DNA from: CAZJGG01 sp964545475 | GTDB lineage: Bacteria; Bacillota; Clostridia; Lachnospirales; JAISER01 | Direction: 5' to 3' | DNA length: 6,443 nucleotides | NCBI GenBank assembly: GCA_964545475.1 | Contig: CAZJGG010000102.1 | Coordinates: 1 to 6,443 of the forward strand | Shown here: in pieces, positions 1-5,521 of the stretch | Layout: every line of letters begins with the position of its first letter | How positions within the stretch are numbered: the stretch's first letter is position 1 | Position numbers and translations under genes: made by a program | Notes under the pieces: generated by a model | What the model was told of the DNA's origin: nothing | Database searches by the model: none | The model's input: the letters and a program-made list of their open reading frames with translations, nothing else

Positions 1-192
1 AATTTATCAAAGCTTATTGAAGTGTTTGGTGGCACACAACTTTATATACCAACATATAAACAAGCTTTTAAAAAATTTTTCTACAGAAAAATTAAAGCTG
101 AGTTTAATGGTGAAAACGCAAAAGAGCTTGCAAATAAATACAATATTTCACAAAGTACTATTTACCGTCTGATAAGAACTAAATTCAAATAA
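1..192 (+). CDS. Mor-family transcription activator, C-terminal part (5' end outside window)
   Basis: The first frame is open from base 1 to a TAA stop at 190-192, giving 63 residues without a start, so the gene begins upstream of the window. The fragment begins with the family's usual pattern of a short helix followed by a GG-x-x-x-YIP turn (GGTQLYIP, fragment residues 10-17). It then has an FNGEN step (35-39) and a C-terminal helix-turn-helix (about 39-60: AKELANKYNISQSTIYRLIR). This matches the Mor/C family of phage Mu, whose members are DNA-binding dimers that activate middle or late phage promoters. The family assignment is by pattern recognition. The gene lies only 17 bases before the scaffold gene, an unusual neighbour, since lysis and DNA-packaging genes normally follow. 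It points to a Mu-like transposable phage ancestry. Confidence 0.8.
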   Translation, partial: NLSKLIEVFGGTQLYIPTYKQAFKKFFYRKIKAEFNGENAKELANKYNISQSTIYRLIRTKFK

Positions 193-209
193 TAGGGGGC
201 GCAAAAGCT

Positions 210-647
210 ATGGATGAATTAAAAATGCAACAAAATGTTCCGCAGGAAATCACTGAACACCAATTGGAGCAGGAGCTTCCGGCTGAAGACAAAAAAGAAG
301 CAAATGAACTAGAACTTGAAAAAAGGCTTGAAGACAAGGTACAGGAGCTTCAAGAAAAGGAAATCCAATTGTTAAAAAGACAACTTGAATTTGATACCAT
401 AAAACAGCTTGAACAGTGTAATATACCTATTAATGTTTTACCGTTAATATTAGGTGCAAATGATGAAGAAACACAGCAAAATATATCAGTATTCAAGACT
501 GAATTTGACAAAGCAGTACAAATTGAAATTACAAAAATAATATCGGGCAAAACACCCAGTAACGGTTCAAACAAAGCAAGAGACAGTGATTCGGGCATAT
601 CAAAGAATAAATCACTTATCAGAGAAATAATGTGTGGGGGTAAATAA
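210..647 (+). CDS. Phage capsid scaffold protein, DUF4355-like
   Basis: This 145-residue, highly charged protein probably acts as the internal scaffold for procapsid assembly. Residues 18-70 are rich in E, K, Q and L with heptad-like spacing and should form a long coiled coil. A compact segment follows (about 70-112) with NIPINVLPLILGANDEET and a hydrophobic helix, then the GKTPSNGS tail (113-120) that is characteristic of DUF4355 proteins. It is on the short side for the family, which is often nearer 180-200 residues. The start at 210 is supported by a GGGGG stretch at 195-199, ten bases upstream. It lies directly upstream of the major capsid gene, the usual order for scaffold and capsid, and its stop at 645-647 is one base before the capsid ATG, so translation is probably coupled. 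The function is inferred from family pattern and position. Confidence 0.8.
   Translation: MDELKMQQNVPQEITEHQLEQELPAEDKKEANELELEKRLEDKVQELQEKEIQLLKRQLEFDTIKQLEQCNIPINVLPLILGANDEETQQNISVFKTEFDKAVQIEITKIISGKTPSNGSNKARDSDSGISKNKSLIREIMCGGK
636..640 (+). promoter_or_regulatory. Ribosome binding site choosing the capsid start at 649
   Basis: A GGGGG run lies eight bases before ATG 649. The frame could also open at GTG 634, but that codon precedes and overlaps this G-rich site and has no purine-rich site at a proper distance. The site lies inside the last codons of the scaffold gene. Confidence 0.6.
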
Positions 648-648
648 T

Positions 649-1563
649 ATGGACGGCAATATTTTAGAATATGCAAAAGTTTTTCAACAGGAATTAGACT
701 ATCAAATGACATCAAGAGCTACTTCCGGGTGGATGGAGGTTAATTCAAGTCTTGTAAAATATAGCGGCGGCAATGAAATTAAAATTGCTTCTATTGTGAT
801 GGATGGGCTTGGCAATTACAGCCGAAAGGACGGATTTCCAGACGGTAGTATAAATTTAACGTTTGAAACACATAAATTTACACAGGACAGAGCAAGAACG
901 TTCTCTATTGATGCAATGGATGTTGACGAAGCCAATTTTGTTTTAGCGGCAGCAAACGTGATGGGAACTTTTCAATCTGATTGCGTAATACCCGAGGTTG
1001 ATGCTTACCGATACAGTAAAATCGCACAAATAGCAATTGATAACGGAAAAGCTTCAACAGGATATGCGCCAGCTCTAAGCTCTATACTTGACAAGCTGAT
1101 GAACGATATAGCTACTGTTCAAGACATCATTGGAGAAGAAAAAGAGCTTGTTATTACTACAAGTATAAAAACCGCAAAAATACTTAACAGCAGTGATAAG
1201 GTTGCAAAACATCTTGATGTAACTAATTTCAAGCGTGGAGAAAATGAAATAAGGGTACAAGCTATTGACGGCATTCCAATAATTAAAGTACCGTCTTCAA
1301 GGTTCTATACAGATTATATTTTTAAATCGGGAGGCATTGGCGAAGAAAGCGGTGGGTTTGAAAAGACGGCAGATGCAAAGTCTATAAATTGGATTATAAC
1401 CGCTAAGGATTCTCCAATTGCCATTTCAAAAACTGAAACAGTTCGTATTTTTGAGCCGCAAAAGAATATTAAGGCAGACGCTTGGAAGCTTGACTACAGA
1501 AAGTACCACGATTTATGGATAGCTAAAAATAAGATTGCTGGAATATTTGTTAATATTGAGTAG
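649..1563 (+). CDS. Phage major capsid protein (HK97-fold type)
   Basis: This 304-residue protein is the likely shell subunit of the phage head. It carries motifs common in capsid proteins of siphoviruses of Bacillota: MDGLGNYSR (residues 51-59), FETHKFTQDRARTFSID (72-88) with MDVDE (90-94), and VIPEVDAYRYSKI (113-125). The C-terminus ends with IFEPQKNIKADAW, then KLDYRKYHDLW and a final GIFVNI strand (about 267-304). Length and continuity fit a complete gene, and no frameshift is visible. ATG 649 is preferred because a G-rich ribosome binding site sits eight bases upstream. The scaffold gene is immediately upstream and an unknown 61-residue gene is 11 bases downstream. The portal, connector and tail-tube genes that normally accompany it are absent. 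The HK97 fold is inferred from family membership; it cannot be read directly. Confidence 0.88.
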   Translation: MDGNILEYAKVFQQELDYQMTSRATSGWMEVNSSLVKYSGGNEIKIASIVMDGLGNYSRKDGFPDGSINLTFETHKFTQDRARTFSIDAMDVDEANFVLAAANVMGTFQSDCVIPEVDAYRYSKIAQIAIDNGKASTGYAPALSSILDKLMNDIATVQDIIGEEKELVITTSIKTAKILNSSDKVAKHLDVTNFKRGENEIRVQAIDGIPIIKVPSSRFYTDYIFKSGGIGEESGGFEKTADAKSINWIITAKDSPIAISKTETVRIFEPQKNIKADAWKLDYRKYHDLWIAKNKIAGIFVNIE

Positions 1564-1567
1564 GAGG
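1562..1567 (+). promoter_or_regulatory. Strong ribosome binding site overlapping the capsid stop codon
   Basis: AGGAGG begins within the TAG stop of the capsid gene (1561-1563) and ends seven bases before ATG 1575. A perfect site at good spacing argues that the small 61-residue frame is really translated, with ribosomes passing directly from the capsid gene. Confidence 0.75.
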
Positions 1568-1574
1568 ACAAAGC

Positions 1575-1760
1575 ATGAGTGACTTAAATCTCGAACAAGA
1601 AACAATTAATAAAATAACTGAAAACATCACAAAAAATGTAATGGAAGCTGTAAGAGAATTATTAGATGGCGAAAAACAAGCACAACAGCAAGAAGAGCAA
1701 AGAAAAGAAAGTCAAAAAGCAGGGGAAGCTATTAGAAATGCTATGCGGCAATATATTTAA
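1575..1760 (+). CDS. Small charged helical protein of unknown function
   Basis: This is a 61-residue protein I do not recognise. It is almost wholly hydrophilic and lacks a signal peptide, membrane segment or cysteine. Residues 5-33 look amphipathic (NLEQETINKITENITKNV, then EAVRELL), followed by a Q/E/K/R-rich stretch (about 34-50) and a short terminal helix ending NAMRQYI, so a coiled coil or helical hairpin is likely. Its reality is supported by the AGGAGG site overlapping the capsid stop codon. The position just after the capsid gene suggests a head-associated accessory protein, but it could also be the fused or truncated start of a lost gene, because the next phage genes expected here are missing. 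A hairpin follows its stop codon. Confidence 0.6.
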   Translation: MSDLNLEQETINKITENITKNVMEAVRELLDGEKQAQQQEEQRKESQKAGEAIRNAMRQYI

Positions 1761-1780
1761 ATAGCTTTTAAATTCGTTTT

Positions 1781-1817
1781 AATCGGCGTTTAAATGAAGA
1801 CTAACGCCGATTATTTT
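1781..1817 (+). terminator. Hairpin with T-rich tail after the capsid module
   Basis: A perfect 10-bp stem, AATCGGCGTT (1781-1790) pairing with AACGCCGATT (1803-1812), closes a 12-base loop and runs into TTATTTT (1811-1817). This fits a rho-independent terminator for the plus strand, though the T tract is broken by an A. It separates the capsid genes from the tail gene, which is unusual inside a phage late operon and coincides with the place where many morphogenesis genes are missing. Confidence 0.55.
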
Positions 1818-1827
1818 AAAATGAAAT

Positions 1828-1831
1828 GGAG
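1828..1831 (+). promoter_or_regulatory. Ribosome binding site choosing the tail start at 1840
   Basis: GGAG within the sequence ATGGAGTG lies eight bases upstream of ATG 1840. The alternative GTG at 1831 overlaps this motif, so it is unlikely to be the start. Confidence 0.6.
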
Positions 1832-1839
1832 TGATAAAA

Positions 1840-3855
1840 ATGGACTGGCTTATAGAAGTATATGATAAAACAAGAAAAAAAATTGCTATACTTGAAAATG
1901 CTTATAATGTAGGATATGAAAAAGAAATAAACAGGCTGACAAACGCAAGGTTTACGCTTAAAATTGATGATATGAAAAATCAATACTGCATACCTTTTAA
2001 CTACATAAAGCTTTATGAAAACGGCGAATATATCGACATGTTTCGCATTATGCCGTTGGAGCTTACTAAAACTGCAACTACGAGGGAAATTACTTACCGT
2101 TGTGAGCATGTGCTTGGTAGGCTGCTTGATACTTGCCTGTTCCAATACCACGAAATAGGCGGCGTTGGAACAAATACCACTGCTATAATTAATTACATCC
2201 TAGGCAGGCAAACGGACTGGAGGCTTGGGCGTTGTGATTTTTCAAGACAGTTTCAGTATTCTTGGGAAAACGAAACGCTATTAAGTGCGCTCTTTAGCAT
2301 TCCTAACCCTTTTGAAGAAGAATATTTGTTTACTTGGGACACAACAGTTTATCCTTGGATTGTTAACCTTATAAAACCGTCTGCAGTCATAAAAGCATAC
2401 TTACGCTATGAGCGTAACATGAAGGGTATTATAAAGCGTGAGGACGGTGCAGTTGTTTGCACAAGGCTTTATGCTCTTGGTTACGGCGAAGGCGTAAATC
2501 AGCTTGGTATAACAGGTATAAACCCCACAAAGAAACCATATATTGATGCGGATACCATAGGCACATACGGCGTAATTGAAAAAATATGGACTGACTTGCG
2601 CTATCAGCTCGAAGAAAATCTTTATTACGCCGCTAAATCAAAGCTTGAAAAGCTGAAACAGCCAAAAATTACTTATGAAATAGAAGCAGCTGAATTGTGG
2701 GGACTTACAGGCATACCCATTGATAAGTTTGATTGTGGTGATGTTGTTCGTGTTATTGATGATGACATAGGCGTAGATGTTACAACACGAATAATAAAGA
2801 AGAGCAAGAAAGAAATTGAAAAAGACTATATTTCGGCGGTTATTGAAGTTTCATCCGACAGTGGGGAAAGCTCTAGTGGGCTTGCTGGGCTTTACGAGAG
2901 GGCAAAAATTAACGAAACATACGCTCAAGGTGCAACAAATATAAATAATTACAATTACTACGGTAATTGCGACACTCGTTACCCTGCTAAAATCCGCTTC
3001 AAAATACCCGAGGAAGCTGTGCATATAAACAAGGTTGAGTTAAGCTTTCAAGCTGATGCCTTTAGGTCATATTCAAAAGCTATTAAGGGCGGAGGCAGTA
3101 CAAGCACAACAACAAGCTCCGGGGGCGGCACAAGCAGTACAACCAGCTCTGGTGGCGACACTAGCAGTACAACGCAAGCCGGAGAGGGAACAAACAGCAC
3201 GACACAATCCGGCGGTGGAACAAGTAGCACAACACAATCTGGTGGCGGAATTAGTACAACAACAAAATATGGTGGAAACAACTTTTTAACTCATGATGGG
3301 ACAAGATGGCTATTTGTAACACCTGATGGAACAAGCGGAGAATTTGCCATTGGAAATGCCATGGATAAAGAAGGAGAGGTAGCTAACCACAAACACGCCT
3401 TTAATAGCAGGCATGCTCATGAATTTGATTTACCCGAACATGCTCATGACTTAACGCTACAATCCCATAGCCATGATTTTACAGTTCAATCTCATAGTCA
3501 TGATTTTACAACACAGCCACACAGTCATAATTTTACGCTACAATCTCATAGTCATGATTTTACACAGCCACACAGTCATAATTTAACGCTCAACGACCAT
3601 ACACATGAAATAGAGTATGGAATATATGAGGGACCTACCGCAAGTAAATTCAAGGTGACGGTAGACGGCAAAGACACTAATATGACCGCTACAGGAGCAG
3701 GGTTTAATATCGTGCCGTATTTGTCAAAAGACGGCGGCGGCAAAATTATAAGAGGATGGCACGAAGTTTTAATTAGTCCTGACAACTTATGTATGATTAA
3801 CGCTGATGTAATGGTTCAAGTGTTTGTTAATAGTCGTGGCGGTGGTAATTATTGA
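1840..3855 (+). CDS. Phage tail-tip / tail-spike protein (minor structural protein, prophage endopeptidase-tail type) with repeat stalk and His-X-His fibre
   Basis: This 671-residue protein is a probable baseplate-hub or tail-spike component that contacts the host surface. Residues 1 to about 340 resemble the N-terminal region of phage minor structural / prophage tail (Tal-like) proteins, beginning LIEVYDKTRKKIAILENA and including EINRLTNARFTLKIDD. A linker helix with LYERAKINETYAQGATN (about 351-367) precedes a beta-rich collar (KIRFKIPEEAVHINKVELSF). Six ten-residue Gly/Ser/Thr units (418-477) form a flexible stalk. A short domain follows, then nine His-X-His motifs (517-589) and a C-terminal tip (590-671) with HEIEYGIYEGPTAS near its start. 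ATG 1840 is chosen over GTG 1831 because GGAG at 1828-1831 is properly spaced only for 1840. The frame is complete. I see no clear peptidase active site, so enzymatic activity is uncertain. The upstream tail genes are missing. Confidence 0.85.
   Translation: MDWLIEVYDKTRKKIAILENAYNVGYEKEINRLTNARFTLKIDDMKNQYCIPFNYIKLYENGEYIDMFRIMPLELTKTATTREITYRCEHVLGRLLDTCLFQYHEIGGVGTNTTAIINYILGRQTDWRLGRCDFSRQFQYSWENETLLSALFSIPNPFEEEYLFTWDTTVYPWIVNLIKPSAVIKAYLRYERNMKGIIKREDGAVVCTRLYALGYGEGVNQLGITGINPTKKPYIDADTIGTYGVIEKIWTDLRYQLEENLYYAAKSKLEKLKQPKITYEIEAAELWGLTGIPIDKFDCGDVVRVIDDDIGVDVTTRIIKKSKKEIEKDYISAVIEVSSDSGESSSGLAGLYERAKINETYAQGATNINNYNYYGNCDTRYPAKIRFKIPEEAVHINKVELSFQADAFRSYSKAIKGGGSTSTTTSSGGGTSSTTSSGGDTSSTTQAGEGTNSTTQSGGGTSSTTQSGGGISTTTKYGGNNFLTHDGTRWLFVTPDGTSGEFAIGNAMDKEGEVANHKHAFNSRHAHEFDLPEHAHDLTLQSHSHDFTVQSHSHDFTTQPHSHNFTLQSHSHDFTQPHSHNLTLNDHTHEIEYGIYEGPTASKFKVTVDGKDTNMTATGAGFNIVPYLSKDGGGKIIRGWHEVLISPDNLCMINADVMVQVFVNSRGGGNY
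3091..3270 (+). repeat. Six tandem 30-bp units encoding a Gly/Ser/Thr stalk
   Basis: Within the tail gene, 180 bases divide into six 30-bp units, each encoding ten residues of the pattern GG-x-T-S-S-T-T-x-S (for example GGGTSSTTQS and GEGTNSTTQS). The units are diverged at the third codon position and at a few residues, so this is an old array. The unit length is a multiple of three, so gain or loss of units would keep the reading frame and change only stalk length. Confidence 0.9.
3388..3606 (+). repeat. His-X-His fibre repeat: nine HxH motifs, mostly 27-bp period
   Basis: Nine HxH motifs occur at residues 517, 525, 534, 543, 552, 561, 570, 578 and 587 of the tail protein. Six of the eight steps are nine residues and two are eight. 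The central units read HSHDFT or HSHNFT followed by LQS, VQS, TQP or QP, and the DNA repeats about every 27 bp. In phage T4 gp37, HxH motifs line the trimer axis and bind iron. The same metal-stabilised needle is plausible here by analogy. Confidence 0.88.
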
Positions 3856-3880
3856 AAATTGAAGTAAATTCCCTTATAAT
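3852..3880 (+). promoter_or_regulatory. Near-consensus sigma-A promoter for the stalk-domain gene
   Basis: TTGAAA (3852-3857) and TATAAT (3875-3880) are separated by exactly 17 bases, with an A/T-rich stretch after the -10 box. The -35 box overlaps the TGA stop codon of the tail gene (3853-3855). The expected start of transcription is near 3887, before an AAGGAGG ribosome binding site ending at 3900. This would let the next gene be expressed independently of the phage late operon. Confidence 0.75.
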
Positions 3881-3909
3881 AGTATAAAAATATAAGGAGG
3901 CTTCATATT

Positions 3910-4452
3910 ATGAAAAAATTTGTTTTAGGTTTTATTTTCGGATTAGTTGTATCAATTAGTGGCACAGCCTTTGCGGCAGGGATGCCTGGTATTAAAAGTG
4001 CAGTATTTACAGATGTTGCAGTTGAGGTAGACGGCGTTAAACAGGAAGTGGAGGTCGTTTCGGTAGTTAAGGAAGGGCAAGAAAACGCAAGAAATTTTGT
4101 TTCTGTAGCTGATTTGTGTAGGGCACTGGACTCTACGGCTGATTGGGATGGAGCACGAAATACAGTTGTAGTAACAAAAGGAGGCGCGGCGAAAACTATG
4201 GCAACACAAATTCAAGCAAGTACACAATCTAATGATGAGTGGATTCCATTGATTGAACTTCCATCTAACTATAACTTAGGGCTTGGAGTAAATGGTGATG
4301 AAATTGTAATATATAAAGCTACAGGCAGTAATGAAAAGCTACTTGTAATTGATAGGAAAAGCAACACCCCGAATGTTAAAATTAAAGTTGAAAATGATAA
4401 AACATTCATCAGTAAAACAGACTTAATTAGAGAGGGCATAATCAAAGGTTGA
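3910..4452 (+). CDS. Secreted stalk-domain protein (copper amine oxidase N-terminal-like), possible phage moron
   Basis: This 180-residue protein begins with a clear signal peptide: MKK, a hydrophobic core (about 4-18), and TAFA/A with likely cleavage after residue 22. Residues 28-90 match the stalk-domain / copper amine oxidase N-terminal-like module, with a VAVEVDGVKQEV strand pair and FVSVADLCRALDSTADWDGARNTVVV (63-88), the usual form of the family's 'R-x-L-x-E-x-LG-x-x-V-x-W-D' hairpin. The second half (about 108-180), with DEWIPLIELPSNYNLGLG and a VKIKVENDKTFIS repeat of strand character, is not assigned. It should act outside the membrane or in the wall; no enzyme activity is implied, because the domain is non-catalytic. 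A GGAGG site lies nine bases upstream of ATG 3910 and a strong promoter precedes it. Such genes occur after tail genes in phages of Bacillota, possibly altering the lysogen surface. Confidence 0.8.
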   Translation: MKKFVLGFIFGLVVSISGTAFAAGMPGIKSAVFTDVAVEVDGVKQEVEVVSVVKEGQENARNFVSVADLCRALDSTADWDGARNTVVVTKGGAAKTMATQIQASTQSNDEWIPLIELPSNYNLGLGVNGDEIVIYKATGSNEKLLVIDRKSNTPNVKIKVENDKTFISKTDLIREGIIKG

Positions 4453-4453
4453 G

Positions 4454-4483
4454 TGTCTACTAAATCAATTGATTAAATAGACA
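4454..4483. repeat. Dyad I of a putative res site
   Basis: The arms TGTCTA (4454-4459) and TAGACA (4478-4483) are centred on the same point (between 4468 and 4469) as a perfect inner palindrome AATCAATTGATT (4463-4474). A 30-bp element with paired outer arms and an AT-rich centre resembles the crossover site I of small serine recombinases. It begins one base after the stalk-gene stop codon region and has no T tract, so it is not a convincing terminator. Confidence 0.6.
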
Positions 4484-4487
4484 TAAA
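4477..4487 (+). repeat. Left copy of direct repeat ATAGACATAAA
   Basis: This 11-bp sequence recurs exactly at 5511-5521 on the same strand. The left copy includes the right arm of dyad I. Together the copies bracket the recombinase and gp27-like genes. Confidence 0.55.
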
Positions 4488-4545
4488 AATTAACGTGTCC
4501 TACCTATTAGAAAGAGCAGAAAATCAATGCCCTATAATCGGAAAA

Positions 4546-4579
4546 GTGTCTATTTGTAAATGATTGTTTTTATAGACAC
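4546..4579. repeat. Dyad II of a putative res site
   Basis: The arms GTGTCTAT (4546-4553) and ATAGACAC (4572-4579) form an 8-bp inverted repeat spanning 34 bp and use the same half-site motif as dyad I. The two dyad centres are 94 bp apart, close to nine helical turns. The promoter of the recombinase gene starts within or next to the right arm, so bound recombinase could repress its own transcription, as known for Tn3-type resolvases. Confidence 0.6.
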
Positions 4580-4583
4580 ATCG

Positions 4584-4592
4584 TGTTATAAT
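4584..4592 (+). promoter_or_regulatory. Extended -10 promoter of the serine recombinase gene
   Basis: TGTTATAAT matches the extended -10 form TGnTATAAT. A weak -35 candidate, TTGTTT (4564-4569), lies 17 bases before the hexamer and inside dyad II. The start of transcription would be near 4599, leaving a leader of about 25 bases before ATG 4624. Confidence 0.65.
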
Positions 4593-4611
4593 CATTAGAA
4601 TATTAGTAAAT

Positions 4612-4615
4612 GAGG
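4612..4615 (+). promoter_or_regulatory. Ribosome binding site choosing the recombinase start at 4624
   Basis: GAGG in ATGAGGTG lies eight bases before ATG 4624. The upstream GTG at 4615 overlaps this motif, and starting at 4624 places the catalytic serine at residue 9, as expected for the family. Confidence 0.6.
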
Positions 4616-4623
4616 TGTTTTTA

Positions 4624-5256
4624 ATGATTGTAGCATATATGAGGGTATCAACAAATAAAGAAGCGCAAAAGCACGACAGACAAGAACAAGCAATAAATGA
4701 GTATGCAAAAGCTAATCAATTTACTGTTTTTGAGTGGTATAAAGATACATTAAGCGGTAAGGTTAAAACCGATAATCGCCCTAACTACCAATACATGAAA
4801 AGCAAGCTTAAATCAGGCGATACGCTTATTGTATCAGACTTAGACCGTCTTGGGCGTGATGCAAGCAATACCATTATAGAAATTAAGGAATTACAAGAAA
4901 AAGGTATTAAACTTATCGCTCTTGATATTCCTTATATGAATGAATACGACCGAATGAATAACGATAAGCTTTCTAAAATGATTATTGATATAGTAGTGAC
5001 GTTAAAAGCCCATATGGCAGAGCAGGAACGTGAAAAGGCAATCGTAAGAATAAATCAAGGGCTTGCGGCGGCAAAACTTAAAGGTGTTAAATTAGGCAGA
5101 CCTCAATCAGGTTTACCCACCGACTTCATAAGGGAATACGAAAAGTTTTCAAACGGCAGTTACGGTAAAATTTCATATACAAAGTTTGCTAAAATGCTAG
5201 GCATTGGCAGAAGCACGCTTTATAAATACATAACGATTTACAATCGAAAAGAGTGA
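4624..5256 (+). CDS. Small serine recombinase (resolvase/invertase family)
   Basis: This 210-residue enzyme should cut and rejoin DNA at paired sites through a phosphoserine intermediate. The catalytic domain starts IVAYMRVST, with Arg7 and nucleophile Ser9. LDRLGRD (73-79) supplies the conserved arginines Arg75 and Arg78, and AEQERE (132-137) lies in the long dimer helix. KGVKLGRP (153-160) marks the usual switch to the DNA-binding part, a C-terminal helix-turn-helix at about 185-204 (YTKFAKMLGIGRSTLYKYI). All key residues are present and the length is normal for the Tn3-resolvase / Hin-Gin group; it is not the large-integrase type. Two dyads upstream look like its binding sites, one overlapping its promoter. 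A shortened gp27-like gene follows after four bases. Whether it resolves, inverts or integrates cannot be read from sequence alone. Confidence 0.92.
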   Translation: MIVAYMRVSTNKEAQKHDRQEQAINEYAKANQFTVFEWYKDTLSGKVKTDNRPNYQYMKSKLKSGDTLIVSDLDRLGRDASNTIIEIKELQEKGIKLIALDIPYMNEYDRMNNDKLSKMIIDIVVTLKAHMAEQEREKAIVRINQGLAAAKLKGVKLGRPQSGLPTDFIREYEKFSNGSYGKISYTKFAKMLGIGRSTLYKYITIYNRKE

Positions 5257-5260
5257 TATA

Positions 5261-5494
5261 ATGAACAAAAGGCGTAGTCATAGCAAAATAGATAAATTAC
5301 CTTTAAGCATTCGGTATGAGGTTGAAAGACAACTTGTAAAAGGCGTTACCTATGCCAAAATTGCGGAATATTTGAAAAGTTTGGGATATGACATCCATTT
5401 AACCAGCGTTCAACGTTATGGAAAGCCATTTCTAAAAAGATTTGAAGCAATGAAAAAGGCGATAGAACAAGCGAATTTTATACTTAACGATTAG
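5261..5494 (+). CDS. Mu gp27-like protein (DUF3486), apparently C-terminally shortened
   Basis: This 77-residue protein starts with a basic NKRRSHSKIDKLP segment, then a helix-turn-helix-like core: VERQLVKGVTYAKIAEYLKSLGYDIHLTSVQRYG (about 21-54). This pattern (KID-x-LP, then T-Y-x-x-I, then SVQRYG) is that of Mu gp27 / DUF3486 proteins, which in Mu-like phages lie just before the large terminase gene and may take part in DNA packaging. Family members are commonly about 180 residues, so the distal half with its helical region is missing. The stop is followed by a hairpin and then an IS remnant. The start is four bases after the recombinase stop with only a weak AAAGAG site, suggesting translational coupling. 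It could be a truncated gene or a short family variant; truncation fits the context better. Confidence 0.7.
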   Translation: MNKRRSHSKIDKLPLSIRYEVERQLVKGVTYAKIAEYLKSLGYDIHLTSVQRYGKPFLKRFEAMKKAIEQANFILND

Positions 5495-5510
5495 TTGTAC
5501 ATTAAATCAT

Positions 5511-5521
5511 ATAGACATAAA
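5511..5521 (+). repeat. Right copy of direct repeat ATAGACATAAA
   Basis: It is identical to 4477-4487, and both copies have a nearby ATTAAAT sequence just upstream (4472-4478 and 5501-5507). It contains the same ATAGACA half-site as the two dyads but no partner arm, so it may be a single binding half-site or the product of a past recombination. It overlaps the left arm of the following hairpin. Confidence 0.55.

Noticed and set aside
1816..2151. Antisense 111-residue frame across the tail start
   Set aside because: It is a shadow of the tail gene, with low-complexity cysteine/phenylalanine-rich content and no ribosome binding site.
3048..3289. Overlapping open frames on both strands inside the tail repeat (77 residues each)
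   Set aside because: They come from the repeat's regular base composition. They give proline/valine- or glutamine/alanine-rich low-complexity products and lie wholly inside the much better supported tail gene.
3091..3606. CRISPR-like array
   Set aside because: The 30-bp and 27-bp units are contiguous with no unique spacers, diverge mostly at codon third positions, and encode clear Gly/Ser/Thr and His-X-His protein repeats in one open frame.
1840..4452. Diversity-generating retroelement target in the tail tip
   Set aside because: There is no reverse transcriptase, no template repeat and no near-repeat with adenine-biased differences in the window.
4454..4483. Terminator for the stalk-domain gene
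   Set aside because: The palindrome is AT-rich with no GC stem core and no T tract; its shared half-site with the second dyad fits a recombinase site better.
3910..5256. Gin/Hin-style invertible tail-fibre switch next to the serine recombinase
   Set aside because: The recombinase is in the right family and lies after a tail gene, as gin does in Mu. But I find no alternative tail C-terminus on the minus strand, no pair of inverted crossover sites flanking a tail segment, and no enhancer-like element. A partner outside the window cannot be excluded.
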